A program made the position numbers and the translations under genes. A model generated the notes under the pieces. That model saw only the letters and a program-made list of their open reading frames with translations, was not told the origin of the DNA and did not search any database. From assembly GCA_035461345.1 (NCBI GenBank), contig DATHVJ010000118.1:1-48883 (forward strand): a DNA stretch of 48,883 nucleotides, written 5' to 3'. The stretch comes from DASPWW01 sp035461345 (GTDB lineage Bacteria; Actinomycetota; Thermoleophilia; Solirubrobacterales; 70-9). Shown here in pieces: positions 1 to 8,933 of this stretch (position 1 is the stretch's first letter; every line of letters begins with the position of its first letter).

Positions 1-1805
1 TCGACGAGTCCCGGGAGCGAGTCCAGATACGTGTTCTTGAGCTTCGTCAGCTCGCGCCAGCTCTCGATCTTCTCGACGATCGGGTGCTCGTCGCGGATCT
101 GGGACAGGACCCTGGCGTCGGTCGAGAAGCCGGTCTTGCCACGCCGCTTCTTCGTCAGCCCGAGCTCGTCGAACAGCACCGGCGCGAGTTGCTGTGGCGA
201 GCCGATCGTGAACTCGTGCCCGGCGAGCCTCCAGATCTCGTCCTGGAGCTCGTCCGCCCTCCCCGTGATGCTCGCGGTGATCTCCTCGATCCGCTTCGCG
301 TCGACCTTGACGCCGGTCCGCTCCATCGCCGCGAGGACCTCGATCAGCGGCATCTCGACATCGGTCAGCAGCCGCTCGAGCCCGAGCTCGCGGATCCGCT
401 CGCGCTGGCGCCGCGCGAGCTCCCACACCAGGCGCGCCTCGGCCGCCGGGTCGGCGGGTGCCTCGCCCTCGGTGCCTTCGAGAGCGAGCTGGTCGCCTGC
501 CGGGCGCGCCGCGGCCAGCCCCTCCGCCGCCGCGAGGTCGGCGAGCTCGTACACGCGGCGAGCCGGGTCGAGCAGGTACGCGGCGACCATCGTGTCGTGC
601 TGGAGGTCGAGACCGTGGGGGCCCGCCGCCGCCATCAGGCCCTCGCGCGGGCCGCCGGCGGCGGACTTGAAGTCGTGGGCGATCAGCGGCCGGTCGCGGA
701 TCGCCGCGACGAGCTCGTCGAGGTCGGGTGACTCACCGGCCACCAACCGCTCGCCGTCGGTCGCGGCACAGCTCCCGTCGTGGACCGAGATCGCTATCGC
801 CCCGGACGCGAGGTCGGCGATCGTGCCCTCCGTGACCTCGACCTCGATCTCCTCCTCGGCGGGGGCGACCGGGATGTGGTCGGGGAACTCCTCGTCCAGC
901 CGCTGCATCACCTGGCGCAGCTCGAACTCGCGCGCCACCTCGCGCAGCCGGCTGCGGTCGGGCTCGACCCCCATCACGTCGGGGAGGTCGATCCCGGTCT
1001 CGATCTCGTCCTGTAGCGTCGCCAGCTTCTTCGAGACCCGTGCGTCGTCGGCGTGCTCGGTCAGCATCTGCTTGCGCTTCGTGCCCGAGATCTCGTCGAT
1101 GCTGGCGAGCACCTCCTCGAGCGAGCCGAACCGCTGCAGAAGCTGGGCCGCGGTCTTGTCGCCGACCCCCGGGACGCCGGGGATGTTGTCAGAAGTGTCG
1201 CCCTTGAGCCCGATCAGGTCGGGGACGAGCTCCGGCGGCACCCCGTAGCGCTCGGCGACGCCGTCGTGGTCGTACACCCGCGTGTCGGTGATGCCGCGCG
1301 AGGTCGTCATCACCCGGACGCCGTCGGTAACCACCTGGTACACGTCGCGGTCCCCCGACACCACCATCACCGGTATCTCGCGCTCGCGGGCCTGGCGGAC
1401 GAGCGCCGCGATCACGTCGTCGGCCTCGTACCCCTTGACCCTGATGTTGTCGAACCCGAACGCATCGGCGAGCGGCTCCAGGTGGGGCCACTGCTCGGAC
1501 AGGAGATCGGGGCGGGGCCGGCGCTGCTCCTTGTACGGCTTGTACTCCTTCTCCCGACCCGACATCCCCGCGTCCCAGACGACGATTCCCGCCGCGGGGT
1601 GGTGCTCGATCAGCAGCTTGGCGAGCATCGACGCGAACCCGTAGATCGCGTTCGTCGGCCTTCCGTCCGACGTCGACATCTCCTCCGGGAGCGCGAAGAA
1701 CGCGCGGTAGGCGAGGCTGTTGCCGTCGATCAGGAACAGCTCGCGCTGCTGTGTCTGCGCCTTCCGGGACGCCTTCTTCTGCTTCGTCGCGGGCATCGTC
1801 TGCAT
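1..1805 (-). CDS. polA: DNA polymerase I (3' part outside window)
   Basis: Replicative gap-filling and repair polymerase, read leftward and truncated by the window edge after about 601 codons (family length about 900). The N-terminus reads MQTMPATKQ followed by ELFLIDGNSLAYRAFFALP, the classic start of the 5'-3' exonuclease domain (roughly residues 1-310). The last visible part, with INIGSPQQLAPVLF-like and KTGFSTDARVL sequence, is the entry to the polymerase domain, so the palm and fingers motifs lie outside. Start chosen as the ATG at 1805; a second in-frame ATG at 1796 is possible. Divergent from the malic enzyme gene across 92 bp. The identification is secure; what cannot be checked is whether the 3'-5' exonuclease region is active. 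Confidence 0.95.
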   Translation of the reverse strand, partial: MQTMPATKQKKASRKAQTQQRELFLIDGNSLAYRAFFALPEEMSTSDGRPTNAIYGFASMLAKLLIEHHPAAGIVVWDAGMSGREKEYKPYKEQRRPRPDLLSEQWPHLEPLADAFGFDNIRVKGYEADDVIAALVRQAREREIPVMVVSGDRDVYQVVTDGVRVMTTSRGITDTRVYDHDGVAERYGVPPELVPDLIGLKGDTSDNIPGVPGVGDKTAAQLLQRFGSLEEVLASIDEISGTKRKQMLTEHADDARVSKKLATLQDEIETGIDLPDVMGVEPDRSRLREVAREFELRQVMQRLDEEFPDHIPVAPAEEEIEVEVTEGTIADLASGAIAISVHDGSCAATDGERLVAGESPDLDELVAAIRDRPLIAHDFKSAAGGPREGLMAAAGPHGLDLQHDTMVAAYLLDPARRVYELADLAAAEGLAAARPAGDQLALEGTEGEAPADPAAEARLVWELARRQRERIRELGLERLLTDVEMPLIEVLAAMERTGVKVDAKRIEEITASITGRADELQDEIWRLAGHEFTIGSPQQLAPVLFDELGLTKKRRGKTGFSTDARVLSQIRDEHPIVEKIESWRELTKLKNTYLDSLPGLV

Positions 1806-1827
1806 CTTAGGTTGGGGTCAACCGGTA

Positions 1828-1868
1828 ACCCCGCGAAAGCGGACGCGAAGCGGAGCATTTCGCGGGAA
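1828..1868. repeat. Short, core-less relative of the palindromic element
   Basis: Inverted repeat between the divergent polA and malic enzyme starts: CCCGCGAAA at 1830-1838 pairs with TTTCGCGGG at 1858-1866. Read on the minus strand, its inner and distal half (GCTTCGCGTCCGC then TTTCGCGGGGTT) closely matches the right flank of the element inside trpE (CTCTCGCGTCCGCC then GTCGCGGGGTT), so it looks like the outer arms of that element without the central core. As a hairpin it could also sit in the polA leader. Confidence 0.5.
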
Positions 1869-1879
1869 TTGCTCGTATC

Positions 1880-1885
1880 TATGAT
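1880..1885 (+). promoter_or_regulatory. Putative -10 hexamer of malic enzyme gene
   Basis: TATGAT ends 12 nt before the ATG at 1898. No clear Shine-Dalgarno sequence lies between, so the transcript leader would be very short. No convincing -35 was seen. Confidence 0.4.
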
Positions 1886-1897
1886 TCGCTCCCCCTC

Positions 1898-3348
<1,451 letters not shown>

Positions 3349-3352
<4 letters not shown>

Positions 3353-4260
3353 GGGTCCTCGTCACAGGCGCCAGCGGGATGATCGGGTCGTCCGTCTGCG
3401 ACGCGCTGCTCGCGCGCGGCGACGAGGTCGTAGGCCTGACCCGCGATCCCGCGCGGGCGCGGTCCACGAACCCCACGATCGGTTGGCACCCCTGGAACCC
3501 CACGCTCGAGCGACCTCCCGAGGAGGCGTTCGCTGGCGTGGACGGCATCGTCAACGTGATCGGCGAGTCGATCAACCAGCGCTGGACGGAGGACGCGAAG
3601 CGCCGGATCCGTGAGAGCCGCGTGATCGCGACCCACAACCTCGTCCAGGCGATATCCGCCGCGGACCCACGGCCCAGGGTGCTGGTCAGCCAGTCCGCGG
3701 TCGGCTACTACGGAGACCGCGGTGACGCAATCGTCGACGAGGGCACCCCCGCGGGTACCACCTTCGACGCCGAGCTGTGCGCGGACTGGGAGGCGGAGGC
3801 GCACGAGGCGGAGAAGGCGGGCATCCGCGTCGTCGTCGTCCGCAGCGCCCCGGTGCTCGACAGGCGCGGCGGCCTGCTGAAGCAGGTGGTGCTTCCGTTC
3901 AGGCTCGGCCTCGGCGGCCCGATCGCCGGAGGCAAGCAGTACATGCCGTGGATCCACATCGACGACGAGGTCCGGATCCTACTGTGGCCGCTCGACGAAG
4001 AGCACGTCTCGGGGACGATCAACGCCTCGGCGCCGAACCCGGTCACCAACCACGAGTTCTCGCACGCCCTCGGCCGGGTCCTGCGACGGCCGGCGGTGGT
4101 CCCGGTCCCCAAGCTCGCCCTGTGGCCGATCCTCGGCGGCGAGCTCGCTGACGCGGCGACCAGCAGCCTGCGCGTGGTCCCGCGCCGCGCGCTCGACCTC
4201 GGGTTCGAGTTCCGCCATCCGGAGATCGAGCCGGCGCTGCACGCCGCCCTCGGCGAGTGA
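3349..4260 (+). CDS. TIGR01777-family NAD-dependent epimerase/dehydratase (SDR39U1-like)
   Basis: 303 aa extended short-chain dehydrogenase-like protein. The N-terminal Rossmann motif MRVLVTGASGMIGSSVCDAL binds NAD(P). GIVNVIGESINQRWTEDAKRRI and the SQSAVGYYGDRG segment are hallmarks of the TIGR01777 (YfcH/SulA-associated) family; a C-terminal DUF1731-type domain ends with LDLGFEFRHPEIEPAL. The family's substrate is unknown. It overlaps the malic enzyme stop by 4 nt, so it is the second gene of a two-gene operon. A much longer frame runs upstream in the same register, but that part lies out of frame inside the malic enzyme gene and is a shadow; MRVLV is the natural start. Confidence 0.9.
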
Positions 4261-4263
4261 CTC

Positions 4264-5460
4264 CTAGGGAGCCCCGAGCCCGGCGTCGAAGACCGGGCGG
4301 CCGTCGCGGACCCGGTACCCGGCGAGGCGGTTGAGCGTCGTGTTCCCGAGCTCGTCGATCGAGTAGGTGCCGAGAACCGAGTCGCGGTTGCGCGTGTCGA
4401 AGAAAGCGTCGAGGATCGTCGCCCGGTCGACCGGGTCCGAGGCGCGCTCGATCGAGTCGAGCGTCACGGCCATCGCCTCGTAGCCGTACGCGGCGTAGGG
4501 ATCAGGCCCGTGGCCGTACGTGGCGCGGAAGCGCCGCACGAACCGCGGTCCGTGCGGCGGCGGAAGCTGGGTCGGATCCTGGGCGGACGCGGTCAGGCGC
4601 AGCCTCGACTCGTGCGGCTGCGCCCGGCGCAGGAAGCGGTGGTCGAGAAGCAGGGCGTCGGTGCCCATTAACAGGGCATCTGGAAGTCCCGCCACCCGCT
4701 CGAGGAGCGGCAGCGCGGCGTCGGCGATGCCGCCGAAGTACACGAGATCCGGGTTCGACCTCGCGACACGCGCGGCTTCGACGCGGCGTCCCGCCCGCTC
4801 GACCGCGATTCCGAGCGCCTCGGCCTCCTCCGCGAACTCGTCGGAGACCGCGTCCCCGAACCCCGACCCGTCGGAGACGACGAGCGCAGAGCGGGCTCCG
4901 AGGCGCCGCGCCCACGCTGCCCCGGCCGCGGCCTGCGCCTCGTCGTCGGGGATCACGCGGCCGAAGGTCCGCTCCCCGGTCGGCTGCACGAGCTCGGGGA
5001 CCTCGTCGGAGCCGGGGAAGGGGCCGACGAGGTCGAGCGCCGTGCTCGCGGGCGACACCTGGAGCATCCGCGCCTCGTTCGTGATCGGCAACGAGGAGCT
5101 CGTCGCCCCGGACTCGAACTCGCCCAGGTACGCGACCGCGGCGCTGTCCGAGGTGGCGGCACGGGCGTTGTCGGCCGCCGCCACGGGGCTCCAACGACCG
5201 TCGCGGGTGTCGTCGCGGACCTCGAGCCTCAGCCCGCGCGGTCGATCGCCGCGCGCCGCCTCACGGCGCCGCGCCAGCTCCGCACCCTGCTGGATTGCTC
5301 GCCCATAGGTCCCGGCCGCGCCCTCGAGCGGGACGCTGATGTAGACCGCGCGGTCGCTCGTCCCCCCGCCGCTCTCGCCGGTCGAGCACCCGGCGAGCGT
5401 GCCGGCGATCGCGACGGCGCATGCGAGTCCGAGGCGTGGCCGCGTCACTCTCACAGGCAC
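4264..5460 (-). CDS. Lipoprotein ABC-transporter-type solute-binding protein (periplasmic binding protein type 1)
   Basis: 398 aa. A signal peptide with lipobox LAGC (about residues 22-25) predicts a lipid-anchored extracellular protein. The rest resembles branched-chain amino-acid receptor (Peripla_BP_6) proteins: an opening strand VYISVPLEGAAGTYGRAIQQGAEL, LEVRDDTRDGRW, then SALVVSDGSGFGDAVSDEF at the lobe hinge and PDPYAAYGYEAMAVTLDSIE near the end. No permease or ATPase gene adjoins it, so it either serves a transporter encoded elsewhere or acts as a sensor. Start is GTG at 5460; in-frame GTGs 6 and 12 nt later are alternatives, and a GATAAT hexamer just upstream would suit leaderless initiation. 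Convergent with the epimerase gene, 3 nt between stops. Ligand unknown. Confidence 0.8.
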   Translation of the reverse strand: MPVRVTRPRLGLACAVAIAGTLAGCSTGESGGGTSDRAVYISVPLEGAAGTYGRAIQQGAELARRREAARGDRPRGLRLEVRDDTRDGRWSPVAAADNARAATSDSAAVAYLGEFESGATSSSLPITNEARMLQVSPASTALDLVGPFPGSDEVPELVQPTGERTFGRVIPDDEAQAAAGAAWARRLGARSALVVSDGSGFGDAVSDEFAEEAEALGIAVERAGRRVEAARVARSNPDLVYFGGIADAALPLLERVAGLPDALLMGTDALLLDHRFLRRAQPHESRLRLTASAQDPTQLPPPHGPRFVRRFRATYGHGPDPYAAYGYEAMAVTLDSIERASDPVDRATILDAFFDTRNRDSVLGTYSIDELGNTTLNRLAGYRVRDGRPVFDAGLGAP

Positions 5461-5485
5461 GGTGATTATCTCGGGGCGGTGGGAA

Positions 5486-5491
5486 TAAGCT
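5486..5491 (+). promoter_or_regulatory. -10 hexamer (TAAGCT) of first pfk
   Basis: TAAGCT ends 7 nt before the GTG at 5499, a distance that puts the transcription start at or near the start codon (leaderless). No ribosome-binding site is visible. Confidence 0.45.
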
Positions 5492-5498
5492 GCGGCCC

Positions 5499-6533
5499 GT
5501 GAAGATTGGGGTGCTCACCGGCGGTGGCGACTGCCCGGGGCTCAACGCGACGATCCGCGCCGTGGCCCGGTCGGGGATGGGCAACGGGGATCAAGTCGTC
5601 GGGATCCTCCACGGCTACGCCGGCCTCGCCTCCCGTACCTACATCGACCTCGACGGGCGCACGGTCGCCGGGATCCTCACGCTCGGCGGGACGATCATCG
5701 GCACCTCGAGCTTCGAGCCCCACACCGAGGGGGCCGTCGGCGAGATCAAGGGGGCGTTCGCCAGCGACCGGCTCGACGCGGTGATAGCGATCGGAGGGGA
5801 GCACACCATGGAGGTGACCCGCCGGCTCCACGCGGAGGAGGACCTGCCGCTGATCGGCGTCCCGAAGACGATCGACAACGACGTCGTCGGCACTGACTTC
5901 ACGGTCGGGTTCGACACCGCGGTGTCGATCGCCGTCGACGCGATCGACCGGATCCACACCACCGCCCAGTCGCACAACCGGGTGATGATCGTCGAGGTGA
6001 TGGGCCGCCAGGCGGGATGGATCGCGGTCCACGCGGGGCTCGCGAGCGGCGCCGACGCGATCCTGATCCCGGAGGTCGACCTCACGGTCGAGGTGCTCAG
6101 CCGGCAGATCGTGAAGCGCCACGAGGGGGGCAAGGACTTTTCGATCATCGTCGCGGCGGAAGGCGCGCGGCTGAGCTTCGAGTCAGGCGAGGCCCGTGCG
6201 GTGATGGTCTCCGATCGCACCGACGAGTACGGGTACCCGAGGCTCGGCGGGATCGGGGCGACGATCGCGGAGGAGATCGAGGAGCGGACCGGGTTCGAGA
6301 GCCGGGTGACCGTGCTGGGCCACATGCAGCGCGGGGGTACGCCGACCGCGACCGACCGGGTCCTCGCGACCCGCCTAGGCGCGGCCGCCTACGACATGGC
6401 CGCCCGGGGTGAGTTCGGCCGCATGGCGGCCGTTCAGGGCGACGACGTCACCTCGGTGCCGTTGTCCGAGGTGATCGGGGTGAAGTCGGTCGACCTGTCG
6501 CTGTTCGAGATCGCGCGCCGGTTCTTCAGTTAG
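5499..6533 (+). CDS. pfkA: 6-phosphofructokinase, atypical GGEHT signature
   Basis: Phosphorylates fructose 6-phosphate in glycolysis. 344 aa, GTG start. The start MKIGVLTGGGDCPGLNATIR is diagnostic. PKTIDND (residues 122-128) carries the catalytic Asp and a Lys at the E. coli Gly124 position. EVMGRQAGWIA and GHMQRGGTPTATDRVLATRLG complete the fold. The phosphoryl-donor loop reads GGEHT (residues 99-103): the position that is Gly in ATP-dependent and Asp in pyrophosphate-dependent enzymes is His here. Donor choice is therefore not predictable by the usual rule. Its 3' end overlaps the convergent second pfk by 4 bp. Confidence 0.9.
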   Translation: MKIGVLTGGGDCPGLNATIRAVARSGMGNGDQVVGILHGYAGLASRTYIDLDGRTVAGILTLGGTIIGTSSFEPHTEGAVGEIKGAFASDRLDAVIAIGGEHTMEVTRRLHAEEDLPLIGVPKTIDNDVVGTDFTVGFDTAVSIAVDAIDRIHTTAQSHNRVMIVEVMGRQAGWIAVHAGLASGADAILIPEVDLTVEVLSRQIVKRHEGGKDFSIIVAAEGARLSFESGEARAVMVSDRTDEYGYPRLGGIGATIAEEIEERTGFESRVTVLGHMQRGGTPTATDRVLATRLGAAAYDMAARGEFGRMAAVQGDDVTSVPLSEVIGVKSVDLSLFEIARRFFS

Positions 6534-7687
6534 TACAGGAACATCGGGGTCCCGAGCACCGCGCGCACCCTGGGCCGGTAGGAGTCCGGGTCGTAGAGCG
6601 CTTCGACGTCGACCCGCTTGACGCCCTGGGTTGGGGCCTCGACGGGAACCGTCGTGTACTGCCCGTACTGGAGCGACATCATGCGACCGCTGTTCCCGCG
6701 CAGGGCCTCGTCCATCGCGAGGTTCCCGAACGAGATCGCGACCATCCGATCCAGGGAGTCCGGCGCGCCGGCTCGCATCAGGTACGCGATCTGCTGGCTG
6801 AGGGTATCGATGCCGGTGATCGACTTCAGCGCCTCGGCGACGACGATTCCGATCCCGCCGAGCTTGCGATGCCCGTAGGCGTCCTCCTGCCCGTACTCCT
6901 CGACCTGACCGCCCTTCATCGTGGCGCCCTCGGAGATCGCGATCATCGCGTAGTTGCTGGGATTGCGCTCGCGGTCCGCTACTACGAGGTCGGCGAGCCG
7001 CTCGACGTCGAACGGGACCTCGGAGATCAACGCCCGATCGACATCGGCCAGATACGCCGCCACCAGCGCCGTCTCGCCGGAGTTGCGCCCGAACAACTCG
7101 ATCACCGCGATCCGCTCGTGCGATCCGGTCGGCGTCCGCAGCTGGTTGAGGAAGTCGACGCTGCGCGTAACCGCGGTTGAGAAGCCGATGCAGTAGTCCG
7201 TCCCGTGCACGTCGTTGTCCATCGTCTTGGGGATCGCGATCACGCGGACGCCCTCCTGATGCAGTCGCACGCCGTAGGACAGCGTGTCGTCCCCGCCGAT
7301 CGGGATCAGCGTCTCGATCTCCAGGTGCTCGAGCACCCGAAGCACGTGGGAGGTGCAGTCGGCCGTGCCCTTCTCCCCCTCGTACGGGAACTTGCCCGCG
7401 AGGAAGTCTGGCATCGAGGACTCCTTGACCCGGCCGGGATTCGTTCGCGAGGTGTGCAGGTGGGTCCCGCCATAGCGGTCGATCGTCCGCACCCCCGCCT
7501 TGGTCAACGGCTCGATCCACTCCCGGCCGCTGTCCGGGTCGTCGACGTCGTAGTTGAGCAGCCCGGCCCATCCGCGGCGGATCCCCGCCACCTCGATTCC
7601 CGCGTCCTCGGCCCGGGAGACGACGGACTTGATGCAGGGATTGAGCCCGGGGACGTCTCCCCCGCCGGTCAGCACTCCGATGCGCAT
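6530..7687 (-). CDS. 6-phosphofructokinase paralogue, pyrophosphate-type signature
   Basis: 385 aa, starting MRIGVLTGGGDVPGLNPCIK at 7687. The frame stays open 66 codons further upstream, but family alignment places the start here. GGDDT (residues 131-135) and PKTMDND (153-159) are the Asp/Lys pair associated with PPi-dependent phosphofructokinase, which can work reversibly. IELFGRNSGETALVAAYL replaces the usual MGR-AGW segment, and RAGAPDSLDRMVAISFG follows the substrate-binding Arg region. It is longer than its neighbour by an insertion around residues 70-110. It may belong to an operon with the small membrane ORF and trpA upstream, separated by about 240 bp that contain a hairpin. Confidence 0.9.
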   Translation of the reverse strand: MRIGVLTGGGDVPGLNPCIKSVVSRAEDAGIEVAGIRRGWAGLLNYDVDDPDSGREWIEPLTKAGVRTIDRYGGTHLHTSRTNPGRVKESSMPDFLAGKFPYEGEKGTADCTSHVLRVLEHLEIETLIPIGGDDTLSYGVRLHQEGVRVIAIPKTMDNDVHGTDYCIGFSTAVTRSVDFLNQLRTPTGSHERIAVIELFGRNSGETALVAAYLADVDRALISEVPFDVERLADLVVADRERNPSNYAMIAISEGATMKGGQVEEYGQEDAYGHRKLGGIGIVVAEALKSITGIDTLSQQIAYLMRAGAPDSLDRMVAISFGNLAMDEALRGNSGRMMSLQYGQYTTVPVEAPTQGVKRVDVEALYDPDSYRPRVRAVLGTPMFLY

Positions 7688-7736
7688 GCGACAACCTCGT
7701 TTCGGGGATTGGCGTTCGCCGCAGCATTGCGCGTTT

Positions 7737-7775
7737 GGACGACGGACGAGCCGACGGCTCGGCACCACGTCGTCC
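7737..7775 (-). promoter_or_regulatory. Two-part hairpin in the leader of the second pfk
   Basis: GGACGACG at 7737-7744 pairs with CGTCGTCC at 7768-7775. Inside it CGAGCC (7747-7752) pairs with GGCTCG (7756-7761) around a 3-nt loop. It lies 50-88 nt upstream of the start of the PPi-type phosphofructokinase, in a stretch (7688-7925) with no convincing gene. It could be a transcript hairpin, a processing site or a weak terminator of the trp run; no T-tract follows. Confidence 0.35.
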
Positions 7776-7925
7776 TCCCCGAGCCGGCGCATCGGCACGG
7801 CGCGCTCCAGGGAGGCGATCAGCTTTTCGCCCTGCTCGCCCTCGGTCATGCCCCGCAGGGGGGCGTCCGGGTCGGACCCGGGCACACCGGCGATCCGCTC
7901 ACGCGGCTCGGCCCGCCCTCATACG

Positions 7926-8087
7926 TCAGGGCCTGAGACGCTCGCGCACGGGCTCCGTCACCCGAACCACGACCCCGGTGAACAGGATCGCGAGGAAGAT
8001 CAGCGAGCTTACGGCCCCGCCGAGCCCGAAAGCGTACGCGACGAGCATCGCGCACATCCCGATCACCGTGAACACGAGCAGCTGCAC
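7926..8087 (-). CDS. Small two-segment membrane protein, function unknown
   Basis: 53 aa from GTG at 8087, beginning 9 nt after the trpA stop on the same strand. Nearly the whole peptide is hydrophobic: VQLLVFTVIGMCAMLVAYAF, then SSLIFLAILFTGVVV, ending in a charged tail RVTEPVRERLRP. Two transmembrane helices joined by a GLGGA turn are likely. Short proteins of this kind are common in actinobacteria, but I recognise no named family. The position right behind trpA suggests co-transcription. The alternative frames over this stretch lack such an ordered hydrophobic pattern. Confidence 0.6.
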   Translation of the reverse strand: MQLLVFTVIGMCAMLVAYAFGLGGAVSSLIFLAILFTGVVVRVTEPVRERLRP

Positions 8088-8096
8088 GGCGCCAAT

Positions 8097-8933
8097 CTAC
8101 CCGTTCCGATTCCCGATCGCCGCAAGGGAATCGCGGATGAAGCTCGCGACCGCCGCCGCCGCGGACGCTGGTTCACCCGCCTCACCCACGGCGCGCACGA
8201 GCCGCGTCCCGACGATGACGCCGTCGGCGAGCCCGCCGACCGTCGCGACCTGCTCCGGCGTGCCGACCCCGAACCCCACCGCCGCCGGGACCGCGGCCTC
8301 GGCGCGAACGGCCACCACCAGCTCGCCGAGCTCGGGCGGCAGCTCGGCGCGCTCGCCGGTGACGCCGGCTACCGACACGACGTAGACGAAGCCCTCGGCG
8401 CGCTCGCAGATCGAGCGGCGCCGCTCGGGAGGGGTGGTGGGCGCCACCAGCGGCACCAGCGCGAGGTCGCGCCGACGGAGCTCCTCGTGCACGCCGGCGG
8501 CCTCCTCGGGGGGGAGGTCGGGGACGATCGTGCCCGCGGCGCCCGCGCCGGCGAGCCGCTCGGCGTACTCCCGCGGCCCGCTCGCGAGAACCATGTTCGA
8601 GTAGCACATCGGCACCACGGGGACCCGGTCGGCGATTGCGGCGCAGGTCTCGAGCACGCTGTCCAACGTCGCCCCGCCTGCCAGCGCGGTCGTCGCCGCG
8701 GCATGAATCACCGGCCCGTCCGCGAGCGGGTCGGAGAAGGGAACCCCGAGCTCGACCAGATCCGCGCCGGCGTCGACGTAGGCCTCGGCGACGGCGGTGG
8801 CAGTTTCCTGGCTGGGAAAGCCGCCCATGAGGTAAGGCATCAGCGCGGCGCGGCCCTTCTCCCGCGCCCGTTCGAACGCGGCCGCGATGCGCTGCGTTCC
8901 GGTCACCGGCGGCGCGGCCGGATCACTCGCCAT
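8097..8933 (-). CDS. trpA: Tryptophan synthase alpha subunit
   Basis: Cleaves indole-3-glycerol phosphate to indole, passing it to TrpB. 278 aa from MASDPAAPP at 8933; an ATG 18 codons further upstream lies deep inside trpB and is less likely. TIM barrel with MPYLMGGFPS, then VELGVPFSDPLADGP, which holds the two catalytic acids (Glu61 and Asp72, equivalent to Glu49 and Asp60 of the Salmonella enzyme). VYVVSVAGVTGER and the phosphate-binding VGFGVGTPEQV follow. The start overlaps the trpB stop by 11 nt, indicating translational coupling of the two subunits of the complex. Confidence 0.96.
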   Translation of the reverse strand: MASDPAAPPVTGTQRIAAAFERAREKGRAALMPYLMGGFPSQETATAVAEAYVDAGADLVELGVPFSDPLADGPVIHAAATTALAGGATLDSVLETCAAIADRVPVVPMCYSNMVLASGPREYAERLAGAGAAGTIVPDLPPEEAAGVHEELRRRDLALVPLVAPTTPPERRRSICERAEGFVYVVSVAGVTGERAELPPELGELVVAVRAEAAVPAAVGFGVGTPEQVATVGGLADGVIVGTRLVRAVGEAGEPASAAAAVASFIRDSLAAIGNRNG

